A DNA stretch of 64,000 nucleotides from Pseudoselenomonas ruminantium (GCA_015058625.1 SVCA01000002.1:124001-188000), one strand, 5' to 3'. Shown: positions 1-9,480, counted from the stretch's first letter. Numbers and translations are program-made. The notes: generated from the letters alone by a model not told the origin.

Positions 1-1
1 G

Positions 2-229
2 GATATCGGCACGATGATGATGGAGCTGGCTGGACTCTCTTTCCTTGGTTTGGGGGCTAAGCCGCCCATTCCGGAATGGGGCAGCATGATGAGCGATACC
101 CGCAATCTTTTGCCCACGCAGCCATGGGTGACGCTATCCCCGGGATTTGCGATTTTCTTCTCGGTGATGATTTTCAATCTGCTGGGGGACACCGTGCGCG
201 ATTATCTTGATCCGAAAAATAGAAAGTAA
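2..229 (+). CDS. ABC transporter permease, DppC/NikC-like, 3' end only
   Basis: This is the last 75 residues of an inner-membrane permease of the peptide/nickel ABC importer family; the start lies outside the window. The conserved loop AGLSFLGLGAKPPIPEWGSM is the typical EAA-type region of DppC/OppC/NikC permeases that contacts the ATPases. It is followed by one hydrophobic segment and the usual C-terminal LLGDTVRDYLDP ending. The next gene (ATPase) begins 11 nt downstream after an AGGAG ribosome site, so the permease, two ATPases and binding protein form one operon. The substrate cannot be deduced from this fragment. Confidence 0.9.
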   Translation, partial: DIGTMMMELAGLSFLGLGAKPPIPEWGSMMSDTRNLLPTQPWVTLSPGFAIFFSVMIFNLLGDTVRDYLDPKNRK

Positions 230-240
230 CAGGAGATAAT

Positions 241-1059
241 ATGTCAGAAATTATCCGTTATGAACATGTGGACATCAGCTACAATGGGGAACTGGCTGTC
301 CACGATATCAGTTTTTCCCTCGGTGCAGGGGAGATTTTGGGCATCGTCGGGGAAAGTGGCAGCGGCAAGTCCACGCTGATTAAGGCTGCTTTGGGGATGC
401 TGGGCCGGGATGGGCTGGTGACGCGTGGCGATATTTACTACAAGGGGCTCGACCTGCCGGATATCAGCGACAAGGAACGGCAGAAAATCTGCGGTACGGA
501 AATCGGCATGATTTTTCAGATGGCAGGAAGTTCCTTCTGCCCCATCCGTACCGTAGGTGCGCAGATTAAGGAAATGATGGCGGCTCATGGAAATGAGAAC
601 GCTGCGGCCGTAAAGGCAGAAGCCTGTGCGCTCTTTAAGAAGTTTGGCTTTAGTGAGCCGGAGCGCATCTGGGACAGCTATCCATTTGAATTGTCCGGAG
701 GAATGCAGCAGCGTGTCGGTGTGGCGGCCGCCATGCTCTTAAAACCGAAGATTCTCTTGGCCGACGAACCCACTTCGGCACTCGATGTTACCGTGCAGAA
801 GCAGGTTATTGAGGAAATGCTTTTGGCACGGAAACTCTTTGGTACGGCTATTATCCTCGTGACCCATAATATCGGTGTCGTCCGGGCTATGGCAGACAAG
901 ATGCTGGTGCTTCATCAAGGGGAGATGATGGAGTATGGCAAGGCGGGGGAGATATTGGCAAATCCTCAGTCGCCCTATACGCAAAAACTTTTGGCGGCGA
1001 TGCCAAGGCTAAGGAGGCGGTCAGCGGATGGATACGATACTGCAAACTGCGCATCTTAA
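241..1059 (+). CDS. Peptide/nickel-type ABC transporter ATPase (DppD/NikD-like)
   Basis: First of two ATPase subunits that energise the importer. Walker A GESGSGKST lies at residues 37-45, the signature LSGGMQQR at 151-158 and Walker B ILLADEP at 171-177. The spacing fits the Opp/Dpp/Nik family, although at 272 residues it lacks much of the usual C-terminal oligopeptide extension of about 320-residue members; such shorter forms are common in nickel-type systems. Its 3' end overlaps the next ATPase gene by 32 nt, which suggests translational coupling. Whether the substrate is a peptide, nickel or a metallophore is not resolved. Confidence 0.9.
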   Translation: MSEIIRYEHVDISYNGELAVHDISFSLGAGEILGIVGESGSGKSTLIKAALGMLGRDGLVTRGDIYYKGLDLPDISDKERQKICGTEIGMIFQMAGSSFCPIRTVGAQIKEMMAAHGNENAAAVKAEACALFKKFGFSEPERIWDSYPFELSGGMQQRVGVAAAMLLKPKILLADEPTSALDVTVQKQVIEEMLLARKLFGTAIILVTHNIGVVRAMADKMLVLHQGEMMEYGKAGEILANPQSPYTQKLLAAMPRLRRRSADGYDTANCAS

Positions 1060-1786
1060 AAAAGTCTTTCCTCGCAAGGATGGGGAAGATATTGTGGCGG
1101 TGGATGATGTTACCTTCTCCTTGAAAAAAGGTGAGAAGCTGGCCATTATCGGGGAAAGCGGCAGTGGCAAGACCACCGTGGCCCGTATGATTGCCCATTT
1201 GCTGGAACCAACGGCAGGTCAGGTTATGCTGGCCGGAGAGGACATCACGAATGCCGGTGGTGCGAAGCTCAAAGAAGTCTATACCAAAATGCAGATGGTC
1301 TTTCAAAATCCCGTGGACAGTTTTGACCCGCGCTGTACATTAGGGGATGGCATCAGCGAGAGCCTGCTGAATCATGGCAAAAGCAAACGGCAGGCGGCAG
1401 AGATGACGAAAAATCTGCTGGCGCTCTGCGGTCTGGGAGAGGAATTTGCTCAGCGATATCCGCATGAAGTCAGCGGCGGCCAGTGCCAGCGGGCGGCCAT
1501 TGCCCGGGCCTTGGCCATTGAGCCGGAACTGGTCATTCTCGACGAAGCGACCTCGGCGCTCGATGTGACGGTGCAGGCAGAGGTCTTGGATTTGCTGAAC
1601 CGCCTGCAGGAAGACCGGGGCATTGCCTATCTCTTTATCTGTCACGATATTGCGCTCGTGCAGGATTTTTGCGACCGGGTAATCGTGATGCACGAAGGCA
1701 AAATTGTGGAGGAAGGCATCCCGGATGAGATTATCAACAATCCTCAGCAAGCATATACCCAAAAGCTGATTGACAGCGTTTTGTAA
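1028..1786 (+). CDS. Peptide/nickel-type ABC transporter ATPase (DppF/NikE-like)
   Basis: Second ATPase of the importer, 252 residues. Walker A GESGSGKTT lies at 42-50, the signature VSGGQCQR at 148-155 and Walker B LVILDEA at 168-174; the final Ala instead of Pro is frequent in DppF/NikE. The start ATG lies inside the 3' end of the preceding ATPase gene. The protein should dimerise with that ATPase beneath the two permeases. The binding-protein gene follows after 47 nt, so the substrate-binding component is the last gene of the operon rather than the first. Confidence 0.9.
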   Translation: MDTILQTAHLKKVFPRKDGEDIVAVDDVTFSLKKGEKLAIIGESGSGKTTVARMIAHLLEPTAGQVMLAGEDITNAGGAKLKEVYTKMQMVFQNPVDSFDPRCTLGDGISESLLNHGKSKRQAAEMTKNLLALCGLGEEFAQRYPHEVSGGQCQRAAIARALAIEPELVILDEATSALDVTVQAEVLDLLNRLQEDRGIAYLFICHDIALVQDFCDRVIVMHEGKIVEEGIPDEIINNPQQAYTQKLIDSVL

Positions 1787-1833
1787 CGGAGGCAGTAGAA
1801 TTTTTTTTACATAAAGGAAGGAGATTTTGACAA

Positions 1834-3384
1834 ATGAAATGGAAAAAATTAGTGGCATTGGCATTGGGAGCAGTCCTGAGTGCCGGCGTGCTTACAGGCT
1901 GCGGCACGGATACAGCCAGCAAGACTGGTGAGAAGGCGCTGACCATCGGTGATACGACCTTTAACAGTTCCAATGAGGAGCCGGATGTCAATCCGCATAA
2001 CTCCTATGCGGGTTGGGCTTGCATCCGCTATGGTATCGGGGAAACGCTGATTAAGTACAGCGATGATATGGAGATTCAGCCCTGGCTGGCGGTCAAATGG
2101 GAAAATGTGGACGAGCTTACCTGGAAGTTCACTTTGCGTGATGGTGTGAAATTCTCCAGTGGCCGTGTGCTGGATGCCGCAGCCGTCAAGCAGTGCTTTG
2201 AGCATCTGATTGCAAATAATAAGCGGGCGGCACAGGATTTGAAGATTGCTTCTATCGAGGCCAATGGGCAGGAGCTTATCATTAAAACCAAGGAGCCGAA
2301 ACCAGCGCTCCTCAACTACCTCGGCGACCCTTATGGCTGCATCATTGATGTGGATGCTGGCTTTGAAAAAGGCATTGTGGCCGGTACTGGCCCGTATATT
2401 GCCACGGATATCAAGACGGATGACCATCTGGTACTCAAGAAGAATGAAAACTATTGGGGTGGCACGCCGAAGCTCGACAAGATTACCATCCGCACGATTA
2501 CGGACGGTAATACGCTCGCCAATGCCCTGCAGTCCGGTGAAGTGCAGGCCGCTTACGGCATGGCTTATGAAAGCTATCCGCTGTTCCGCAATGACAAGTA
2601 TAATATCTCGCAGATTTCCACTTCCCGCTGCTTCTTTGGGAAGATGAACTTCGACCCGGATTCGGTGTGCGCTGACCCGGCTGTGCGTCAGGCTATCTCC
2701 ATGGGCATTGATAAGGAAAACTTCGTGGCCAAACTTTTGGATGGCAACGGCTTCCCGGCTAACGGCGTGTTCCCCGCAGGCCCGGCTTTCGGCGGCGACA
2801 AGGTAAAAGCCGAAAAGTTTGACCCGGAAGGCGCCAAGAAGGTACTCGAAGCTGCGGGCTGGGTCGATACGGATGGTGATGGCATCCGCGAGAAGAACGG
2901 CAAGAAGCTCGTCCTCAAGTGGCTGACCTATCCGAGCCGTCAGGAACTGCCGCTGCTGGCAGAATCCGCCCAGGCAACTTTGAAGGACATCGGCATGCAG
3001 GTGGAAGTCAACTGCACCGCGGACAACAATCAGGCAGTCAAGGATGTGAAGGGCTGGGATATCTACGCCATGGCCAATGTGCAGGCGCCCACTGGTGACC
3101 CTGAATACTGGTTCACGGTGTTTGCCGCCGGGAATGCCACCAAGAATCAGGGCAAGTACCAGAGTGCCAAACTGGATGCTTTGGAAGCACAGCTGAGCCG
3201 CGAATTTGACCCCGCTAAGCGTGCGCAGCTGGCCCTGCAGATGCAGCAGGTCGTTCTCGATGACCATGCCTTTGTCTTCTGCTCCTTCCTCAAGATGAGC
3301 ATGATTTCCAAGGCAAATGTGAAAAACTACACCTCTCATGCCTGCGATTACTATCAGGTAACGGCAGATTTGGATGTGGAATAA
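1834..3384 (+). CDS. Family 5 extracellular solute-binding lipoprotein (peptide/nickel ABC importer)
   Basis: Substrate-binding component, 516 residues, anchored as a lipoprotein: a short hydrophobic signal peptide ends in the lipobox LTGC at about residues 20-23. The body has SBP family 5 landmarks, including LAVKWENVDELTWKFTLRDG and the late AGWVDTDGDGIREKNGK segment. The NPHNSYAGWACIRYGIGETL opening is reminiscent of nickel- or metallophore-type proteins (NikA/CntA-like), so a metal-chelate substrate is possible but unproven. A strong intrinsic terminator follows the stop codon and ends the importer operon. Confidence 0.88.
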   Translation: MKWKKLVALALGAVLSAGVLTGCGTDTASKTGEKALTIGDTTFNSSNEEPDVNPHNSYAGWACIRYGIGETLIKYSDDMEIQPWLAVKWENVDELTWKFTLRDGVKFSSGRVLDAAAVKQCFEHLIANNKRAAQDLKIASIEANGQELIIKTKEPKPALLNYLGDPYGCIIDVDAGFEKGIVAGTGPYIATDIKTDDHLVLKKNENYWGGTPKLDKITIRTITDGNTLANALQSGEVQAAYGMAYESYPLFRNDKYNISQISTSRCFFGKMNFDPDSVCADPAVRQAISMGIDKENFVAKLLDGNGFPANGVFPAGPAFGGDKVKAEKFDPEGAKKVLEAAGWVDTDGDGIREKNGKKLVLKWLTYPSRQELPLLAESAQATLKDIGMQVEVNCTADNNQAVKDVKGWDIYAMANVQAPTGDPEYWFTVFAAGNATKNQGKYQSAKLDALEAQLSREFDPAKRAQLALQMQQVVLDDHAFVFCSFLKMSMISKANVKNYTSHACDYYQVTADLDVE

Positions 3385-3406
3385 AAGATGGCACTTTGAG
3401 TAGGAA

Positions 3407-3436
3407 GCCCGCGCCTTTTGGCGCGGGCATTTTCTT
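3407..3436 (+). terminator. Intrinsic terminator after the ABC importer operon
   Basis: A perfect 9-bp stem, GCCCGCGCC (3407-3415) with GGCGCGGGC (3420-3428), closes on a TTTT loop and is followed by ATTTTCTTT. It separates the importer operon from the LCP gene. Confidence 0.9.
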
Positions 3437-3463
3437 TACATTAAAGGCCATCTTTGCTATACT
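3435..3463 (+). promoter_or_regulatory. Sigma-A promoter for the LCP-family gene
   Basis: TTTACA (3435-3440), a 17-nt spacer and TATACT (3458-3463). It lies directly after the importer terminator and about 47 nt before the LCP start codon. Confidence 0.6.
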
Positions 3464-3509
3464 TATGGGGTTGAATTTCGACCTATATATTAATGAGGAG
3501 CAAAGAATC

Positions 3510-4829
3510 ATGCGGCAGAAGCGCAGACGTAAGCGCAGTTATAAAAGAGTCAAGTGGATATTGGGAATTATGCTGACCGTGCTGGTGGCAGTGGCTGGCA
3601 TAATGGCAGCCAATCACTCCCGCAGCAATGGCGGTCTGGTGAACAGCGATGGCGAACCGGTGAAAAGCGACCAGATTACCCATGTGATGCTGTTGGGCGT
3701 TGACCGCCGTGAGGGGGATGTGGGCCGCAGCGATACCATGATGGTGGCGGCCTTTGACCAGGAAAAGGAAAAAGCGTCCCTGCTCTCCGTGCCCCGTGAT
3801 ACGCGGGTGCAGATTGAGGGCAATGATTACGAGAAAATCAATCATGCCTATGCCTATGGCGGTCATAAGATGAGCCAGGAGGCCGTGGAAAAACTGCTGG
3901 GCACAAAGATTGACCATTATATCATCATTGACACCAAGGCCTTTGAGCGGATTATTGATGCGCTCGACGGTGTGGACATCAACGTGGAAAAGCGCATGTA
4001 CTACGAAGACCCTTGGGATGATGACGGTGGCCTCGTGATTGACCTCTATCCCGGCGAGCAGCATATGAATGGCAAAAAGGCCATCCAGTATGTGCGCTAT
4101 CGTGATGGCGAGGGTGATATCGGCCGCATTGGCCGTCAGCAGAAGTTTATGAAGGCGGTGCTGGCCAAGGTCATTTCGCCCTCGGTGCTGCCCAAGCTGC
4201 CGAAACTGGTGGAGGAAGTAAAGTCCGCCATTCAGACGGATATGAGTCTGACGGAGCTCGTGGAGTTTGCGGGCAAGCTGAAGTCCGTTCACGACAACGG
4301 CCTGTCGGCGCAGATGGTGCCGGGGCAGCCTGCTTACATCAAGGATGTGAGCTATTGGATTCCCGATATTACGGATTTGCGCTCGTTGATGGCTGAGCAG
4401 CTGGGCCTCGAACTCAGCGAAGGGGAAAAGCAGAGAGCTCAGGCTGATGAAGACGCCTATATGAAGACCCTGCCCAGCGGCATGCAGCTGCTGGCTAAGT
4501 CCAAGACCTCCGGTCAGGTGGCGGAAGGAACGGCGGAGAAGACGGAAGAAAAGAGCAAGCCCATGAAGCCGGAGGAAATTTCCGTGATGGTCATTAACGA
4601 CAGCGGCATTAATGGTGCCGCCGCGGAAGTGGCCCAGATTCTTCAGCGGAAGGGCTTTGTGATTTCCGGTGTGGAAACGGGTAAGACCAGTTCCCGTACC
4701 CAGACCACCATCACGACTTCCACCCGCAACACGGATGTGTTCTACGGCATGCCCTTTGCCTGCGTGATTATGGACGGCGGCAGTTCCAATCAGGCCGTGG
4801 TGCATATTGGATTGGATTACAAGAAATAG
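3510..4829 (+). CDS. LytR-CpsA-Psr (LCP) family cell-envelope ligase
   Basis: LCP enzymes move lipid-linked glycopolymers onto peptidoglycan or other envelope acceptors outside the cytoplasmic membrane. The 439-residue product has a very basic N-terminus, one transmembrane helix at about 17-35, then the LCP core with LLGVDRRE, SDTMMV, LSVPRDT, INHAYAYGG and the arginine-rich RYRDGEGDIGRIGRQQ. A C-terminal LytR_C-type domain begins near the ISVMVINDSGINGAA segment. Start ATG 3510 is chosen because GAGGAG at 3495-3500 is well placed; an upstream in-frame ATG lies inside the preceding terminator. The target polymer in this diderm-type Firmicute is unknown. Confidence 0.9.
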   Translation: MRQKRRRKRSYKRVKWILGIMLTVLVAVAGIMAANHSRSNGGLVNSDGEPVKSDQITHVMLLGVDRREGDVGRSDTMMVAAFDQEKEKASLLSVPRDTRVQIEGNDYEKINHAYAYGGHKMSQEAVEKLLGTKIDHYIIIDTKAFERIIDALDGVDINVEKRMYYEDPWDDDGGLVIDLYPGEQHMNGKKAIQYVRYRDGEGDIGRIGRQQKFMKAVLAKVISPSVLPKLPKLVEEVKSAIQTDMSLTELVEFAGKLKSVHDNGLSAQMVPGQPAYIKDVSYWIPDITDLRSLMAEQLGLELSEGEKQRAQADEDAYMKTLPSGMQLLAKSKTSGQVAEGTAEKTEEKSKPMKPEEISVMVINDSGINGAAAEVAQILQRKGFVISGVETGKTSSRTQTTITTSTRNTDVFYGMPFACVIMDGGSSNQAVVHIGLDYKK

Positions 4830-4854
4830 AAGTCCCTGGAGGATAGGAATGAAA

Positions 4855-4964
4855 GCCTTCCCCTCTGGGGAAGGTGGCAGCCGCAGGCTGACGGATGAGG
4901 TTGCAGAGATATTGCCTTTGAACCTCATCCGCCCCTGAGGGGCACCTTCCCCAGAGGGGAAGGC
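4855..4964. repeat. REP-like intergenic repeat, two inverted units
   Basis: Two inverted copies of a unit of about 45 bp: GCCTTCCCC...GGGGAAGGTG, then a small variable hairpin, then CGGATGAGGT. The left copy is at 4855-4902 and the right copy at 4921-4964 (reverse complement). The middle hairpin differs between copies (GCAGCC/GGCTG versus CCCCTC/GGGG) but stays paired. A third single copy is at 44117-44167. It lies between the LCP and ABC-F genes and may act as a terminator or as a mobile REP/MITE-like element. Confidence 0.8.
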
Positions 4965-4985
4965 TAGTATAGAGGAGAATTTATT

Positions 4986-6938
4986 TTGGGTATATTGAAA
5001 GTTAATGGCCTTAAGAAGGCCTTTGGCATAGATGAACTCTTCCATGATGTGAATTTTGAAGTGCGGGGCGGCGATAAGGTCGGCCTGGTCGGCGCCAACG
5101 GTGCCGGCAAGACCACCCTGATGAAGATATTGATGGGGGAGGAAGAAGCTGACGGTGGCTCGGTACAGCTTGACCCGGCTGAAACCATCGGCTATGTGCA
5201 GCAGCAGGCTGACTTTGGTGAAGGCACGCTCTATGACGAGTTCCGCCGTGCCTTTGACGATATCATTGAGCTCGGCGAGCGCAAGCGTTCCTTGGAAAAG
5301 CGCATTGCCGCCGGGGAAGAAGAACTGTTGGACACCTATGGCAAGGTCGTGGAGCGTTTTGAACAGTTAAACGGTTATGAATTTGACAGCCGCATCAAAA
5401 AGGTCGCCTATGGCCTGGGCTTTACGGATGAAGATTTCCAAAAGAATGTCGAACATTTCTCCGGCGGGCAAAAGACGCGTATTTGTCTGGCCAAGGCTTT
5501 GCTTCGCGAGCCGGATTTCCTCTTTTTGGACGAGCCGACCAACCATCTCGACATTGGGATGATTGAGTGGCTTGAAGGTTTTCTGCGCACCTACCGTGGC
5601 GGTGTGCTCATAATCTCCCATGACCGCTATTTCCTCGACAAGGTGGCTACGCGCATGGTAGAACTAGAGGCGAATACCGTCACTAGCTACGAGGGCAATT
5701 ACACCTACTTTATGCGGGTCAAGACGGCCCGGCGCGAGGCGCTCAAATCTGCCTACGAAAAACAGCAGGAACATATCAAAAAGACGGAAGAATACATCCG
5801 CAAGTACAAGGCGGGCATCAAGTCCAAGCAGGCAAGGGGACGGCAGAGCCAGCTCAACCGCTTGGAGCGCATTGTACTGCCGCCGGAGGCTGCCAGCTTC
5901 AATTACTTTGCCTTCCATAAGCCACCTGAATGTGCACAGCGTGTGGCAGAACTGGAGGAAGTCACTTTCGGCTATGGCAGTGAGCCGGTATTTAAGGATT
6001 TGTCCCTCTTGATTCGCAACGGTGACGGCGTGGCGCTCGTTGGCCCTAATGGTGCAGGCAAGACCACCCTGCTCAAAGTACTCGTGGGTGAACTCGAAGC
6101 GGCCAAGGGCCGGATAAAAATTGGCAGCCGGGTAAAGATTGGCTATTTCTCCCAGCAGCATGAAACCCTTCACATGGATATGACGGTGCTCGACGAAATC
6201 ATCTATACCTATGGCGTGGACGAAGAACAGGCCCGCCGTTATCTGGGCGCGTTCCTGTTTCATGGAGATGAGGTGCTGCGCAAGATTGGCGACCTCTCCG
6301 GCGGCGAGCAGTCCCGCGTGGCTTTTTTGAAGCTGATGCTTACGGGTGCCAACTTCCTTATTCTGGACGAACCGACCAACCATCTGGATATTCCTGCCAG
6401 AGAAGCGGTGGAAGAAGCCTTGATGGCCTATCCTGGCACGTTCCTCGCGGTTTCCCATGACCGTTATTTCCTCGACAAGGTGGCCAACTGCACCTTGGAA
6501 CTCGATAAGGGCCAGCTTACGGAATACAGCGGCAATTACAGCTATTACCTCATGAAGAAGGAAGCTGAGCGGGAGGCCGAGGAAGAAGAACGGCTGGAAG
6601 CAGAAGCTGCTGCCCAAAAGGAAGCGGCTAAGAAGGCTGCCGTGAAACCTGCGGAAGCACAGAAGGCGGCTGAGGAAAAAGCTGCCGCTAAAGAGCGGGC
6701 AGAAGTTGGCAAGATTCAGAGTATGAGCGATGCCAAGCGCACGGAGATGATTCAGCGGGCTGAGGCGGAAATCGCCATGGCCGAAGCGGAGTTAAAGGGA
6801 CTGGAGTTTCAGATGAATCAGCCGGATGTTCAGGCTGACCCTGCGGAAAGTCAGCGCATTGCCGAAGAATACGCCGCCAAAGAGCAGGAGATAGAAGAAC
6901 GCTATGCCAAGTGGGAACGGTTAGTGGCCAGCGAATAA
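4986..6938 (+). CDS. ABC-F family ATPase (YdiF/Uup-like)
   Basis: A soluble duplicated ATPase without membrane domains; ABC-F proteins act on the ribosome, in translation or antibiotic protection. Of 650 residues, the first Walker A GANGAGKTT is at 36-44, followed by SGGQKTR and LFLDEPTNHLD. The basic interdomain linker (about 235-300) is rich in Lys/Arg. The second domain carries GPNGAGKTT, SGGEQSR and LILDEPTNHLD. A long Ala/Glu/Lys-rich C-terminal coiled coil (about 520-650) resembles the Uup/YdiF tail. The start is TTG 4986, with GAGGAG at 4972-4977. The exact subfamily is uncertain. Confidence 0.9.
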   Translation: MGILKVNGLKKAFGIDELFHDVNFEVRGGDKVGLVGANGAGKTTLMKILMGEEEADGGSVQLDPAETIGYVQQQADFGEGTLYDEFRRAFDDIIELGERKRSLEKRIAAGEEELLDTYGKVVERFEQLNGYEFDSRIKKVAYGLGFTDEDFQKNVEHFSGGQKTRICLAKALLREPDFLFLDEPTNHLDIGMIEWLEGFLRTYRGGVLIISHDRYFLDKVATRMVELEANTVTSYEGNYTYFMRVKTARREALKSAYEKQQEHIKKTEEYIRKYKAGIKSKQARGRQSQLNRLERIVLPPEAASFNYFAFHKPPECAQRVAELEEVTFGYGSEPVFKDLSLLIRNGDGVALVGPNGAGKTTLLKVLVGELEAAKGRIKIGSRVKIGYFSQQHETLHMDMTVLDEIIYTYGVDEEQARRYLGAFLFHGDEVLRKIGDLSGGEQSRVAFLKLMLTGANFLILDEPTNHLDIPAREAVEEALMAYPGTFLAVSHDRYFLDKVANCTLELDKGQLTEYSGNYSYYLMKKEAEREAEEEERLEAEAAAQKEAAKKAAVKPAEAQKAAEEKAAAKERAEVGKIQSMSDAKRTEMIQRAEAEIAMAEAELKGLEFQMNQPDVQADPAESQRIAEEYAAKEQEIEERYAKWERLVASE

Positions 6939-6967
6939 ATTGCTTTACAGCAGGAGGGAGTAAAGTT

Positions 6968-9187
6968 ATGGCTAACAACAACGAACAGATGGCGCTGGGC
7001 TTTGCCCCGGGAACTGTACAGGAAGAACTCGAAGGTCTGGTGGACAGCATTATCTTTGCCAGCGAGGATGGCAAGTTTGCGGTGTTCCGTCTGCAGCCAA
7101 CCGGACAGAACAGCCGCGTCAGCGTGACCGTCAGCAGTGAACCGCCCTTGGTGGGGCAGCAGGTGCATTTGACGGGGAGTTGGGTCACCCATCCCCGTTT
7201 CGGTCAGCAATTTAAGGCCGTAAGCATCCGTCTGGAAGCGCCTACCAGTGTGGAGGGCATTGAGCGTTTTTTGGCTTCTGGTGTCATTGACGGCATTGGC
7301 CCTGCCATGGCCAAACGTCTGGTGGCTAAGTTCGGTGCGGACACCTTGGATGTGATTGAGCAGAAGCCCAAACTGCTGGAAACGGTGGAGGGCATCGGCA
7401 AAAAGACTGCAGAAAAAATCGTAGCATCCTATACTGCGCAATCGGAGCTGCGGGAAATCATGCTCTGGCTCGAAAGTCATAATGTTTCGGGTGCTCTTGC
7501 GGCGCGGATTTTCAAGAAGTACAGTTCCTTTGCCTTGGATGTATTGGAAAATCATCCCTATAAGCTGGCGCAGGAGGTGGAGGGCATTGGCTTTGCCACC
7601 GCCGATGCCATTGCGGCCAGCCTCGGACTGGCAGGGGATGATGAAAACCGCGTGGCGGCCGGTATTGACTACGCCCTGCAGCAGATTTCCACCAATGGGC
7701 ACTGCTGTATTCCTGAACAGCCCCTGATTGAACGTACCGCCAAACTCCTGCGGGTAGACCAGCTGCGCGTGGGCGAGGTACTAAAAAAACAGCTCAAGCT
7801 CCAACGTTTGGCTGTGGAATCCGTCGGCGGAACGACGCTTATCTATTCGCCCTATCTCTATCGGGCCGAGAAAAAAGTTGCCCGCAAGCTCCTATATCTG
7901 CAGCGTTATGCCGATGTGCTCAATGTGGAAAATCCCGAGGGGCTGGTGGCGCACTGGGAGGAAATGACGGGTCTTGATTTGGCCAAGGCACAAAAAGAAG
8001 CCATGGTTGCGGCGCTGACGCATGGCATTCTGGTGCTCACGGGCGGCCCCGGTACAGGGAAGACCACCGTGGTGCGCGGGATGATTGATATGCTGGAAAT
8101 GGCCGGTCTCGAAATTCTGTTGGGCGCACCAACAGGCCGTGCCGCTAAGCGTTTGGCGGAAGCCACAAGGCGCAAGACCATGACGGTGCACCGCATGCTC
8201 GAAGCACAGGGAGGACGGCAGGATGATGGCTCATCGATGTTTGCCAAGGACGCGGATGAGCAGTTAGAAGCCGATGCCATCATCCTCGATGAGGTGTCCA
8301 TGATGGATATCGTGCTTATGCAACATTTTTTGGACGCGGTGCCCGATGGCTGTCATGTAATTCTCGTGGGCGACGTGGACCAGCTGCCCGCTGTAGGCCC
8401 CGGCTCGGTGCTCAAGGACATTCTGCGCTCCGAGGCCATTCCTTCGGTACGCCTGACGGAAGTTTACCGTCAGGATGAAGAGAGCACCATCGTCCTCAAT
8501 GCCCATGCCATCAATGCTGGCCGTCTGCCCATCTGCAAGCCGGCGGGAGATTTTCAGTTCTGGGAAATTGCTGACCCTGCCGAGGTGGCGAAAAATATCG
8601 TGCGCCTCTGCGTGGAAGTCCTGCCCAAGCAGGGATGGAATCCCCTGACGGATGTGCAGGTGCTCTCGCCTATGCACCGGCAGGAATGCGGCGTGGAAAA
8701 CCTCAACAAATTATTGCAGGCGGCACTTAACCCGCCTGCCGCGTATAAGGCGGAGTACAAGAACAGCATCCGTACCTTCCGCCTGCATGACAAGGTCATG
8801 CAGACCAAGAACAACTACACGAAAATGGTCTTTAACGGGGATATCGGCTTTATCACAGCTGTGGAGGCCGACCACCTTACGGTAAAATTCAGCGAGGACT
8901 TAGAGGTGGATTACGAGAAGAATGAGCTGACGGAATTGCAGCTGGCTTATGCCATGAGCGTCCATAAGAGTCAGGGCAGTGAGTATCCCGTCATCATCCT
9001 GCCCTTAACGGCTGGTCACTACATCATGCTGCAGAGAAATCTGCTCTATACTGCCGTAACGCGGGCCAGCAAGCAGGTGATTCTCTTGGGAACGAAGGCG
9101 GCTCTTAATACCGCCGTGGAAAATGACCGCACCCGCAAGCGCTATACCTTGCTGGCGGAACGGCTGGCTGGGGCGCTGAATGAATAA
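6968..9187 (+). CDS. recD2: RecD2-type ATP-dependent DNA helicase
   Basis: A 5'-3' SF1B helicase of the RecBC-independent RecD2 family, thought to act in repair and replication-fork maintenance. The 739-residue protein has an N-terminal OB-like region, helix-hairpin-helix motifs (IDGIGPAMAKRL, VEGIGKKTAEKI), Walker A GGPGTGKTT, the Walker B DEVSMMD, the VYRQ motif and the C-terminal UvrD-like AYAMSVHKSQGSE...TAVTRAS box. Start ATG 6968 follows AGGAGGGAG; an in-frame ATG 57 nt upstream lies within the preceding gene and has no ribosome site. It starts 29 nt after the ABC-F gene and is probably cotranscribed. Confidence 0.93.
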   Translation: MANNNEQMALGFAPGTVQEELEGLVDSIIFASEDGKFAVFRLQPTGQNSRVSVTVSSEPPLVGQQVHLTGSWVTHPRFGQQFKAVSIRLEAPTSVEGIERFLASGVIDGIGPAMAKRLVAKFGADTLDVIEQKPKLLETVEGIGKKTAEKIVASYTAQSELREIMLWLESHNVSGALAARIFKKYSSFALDVLENHPYKLAQEVEGIGFATADAIAASLGLAGDDENRVAAGIDYALQQISTNGHCCIPEQPLIERTAKLLRVDQLRVGEVLKKQLKLQRLAVESVGGTTLIYSPYLYRAEKKVARKLLYLQRYADVLNVENPEGLVAHWEEMTGLDLAKAQKEAMVAALTHGILVLTGGPGTGKTTVVRGMIDMLEMAGLEILLGAPTGRAAKRLAEATRRKTMTVHRMLEAQGGRQDDGSSMFAKDADEQLEADAIILDEVSMMDIVLMQHFLDAVPDGCHVILVGDVDQLPAVGPGSVLKDILRSEAIPSVRLTEVYRQDEESTIVLNAHAINAGRLPICKPAGDFQFWEIADPAEVAKNIVRLCVEVLPKQGWNPLTDVQVLSPMHRQECGVENLNKLLQAALNPPAAYKAEYKNSIRTFRLHDKVMQTKNNYTKMVFNGDIGFITAVEADHLTVKFSEDLEVDYEKNELTELQLAYAMSVHKSQGSEYPVIILPLTAGHYIMLQRNLLYTAVTRASKQVILLGTKAALNTAVENDRTRKRYTLLAERLAGALNE

Positions 9188-9235
9188 AGACGGTTCTGAG
9201 AAGAAAGCGGGAATAAGCTTGAAGGAACGGAATAG

Positions 9236-9475
9236 GCTGCGCTTATCTATGCTTATATTATTGTATTTGGCACTGTGGTGGCCTTTGGCTGTTACTTAGG
9301 CAGTATAAAATACATTCAGCCAGCGGAAGCGGGAATGCTGGGCTCTCTGGAACCGCTGGCGGCCATAATCTTTTCCATGATGTTTCTGGAGGCCAGCTTT
9401 GGCTTGATGGATGTGCTCGGGACAGCGCTTATTCTGGGCACGGTGTTCCTGCTGGCTCGCCGAAAGGATGGATAA
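9236..9475 (+). pseudogene. EamA/DMT-family transporter, C-terminal remnant
   Basis: The reading frame opens after a stop at 9233-9235 and encodes about 79 residues that match the last two or three helices of EamA/DMT transporters: a TVVAFGCYLGSIKYIQPAEA stretch, then GMLGSLEPLAAI and LGTALILGTVFLLARR. The N-terminal three quarters is missing and no start codon with a ribosome site is present, so this is a truncated, dead gene. It lies between recD2 and a convergent cupin gene. Confidence 0.75.
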
Positions 9476-9480
9476 CAACA

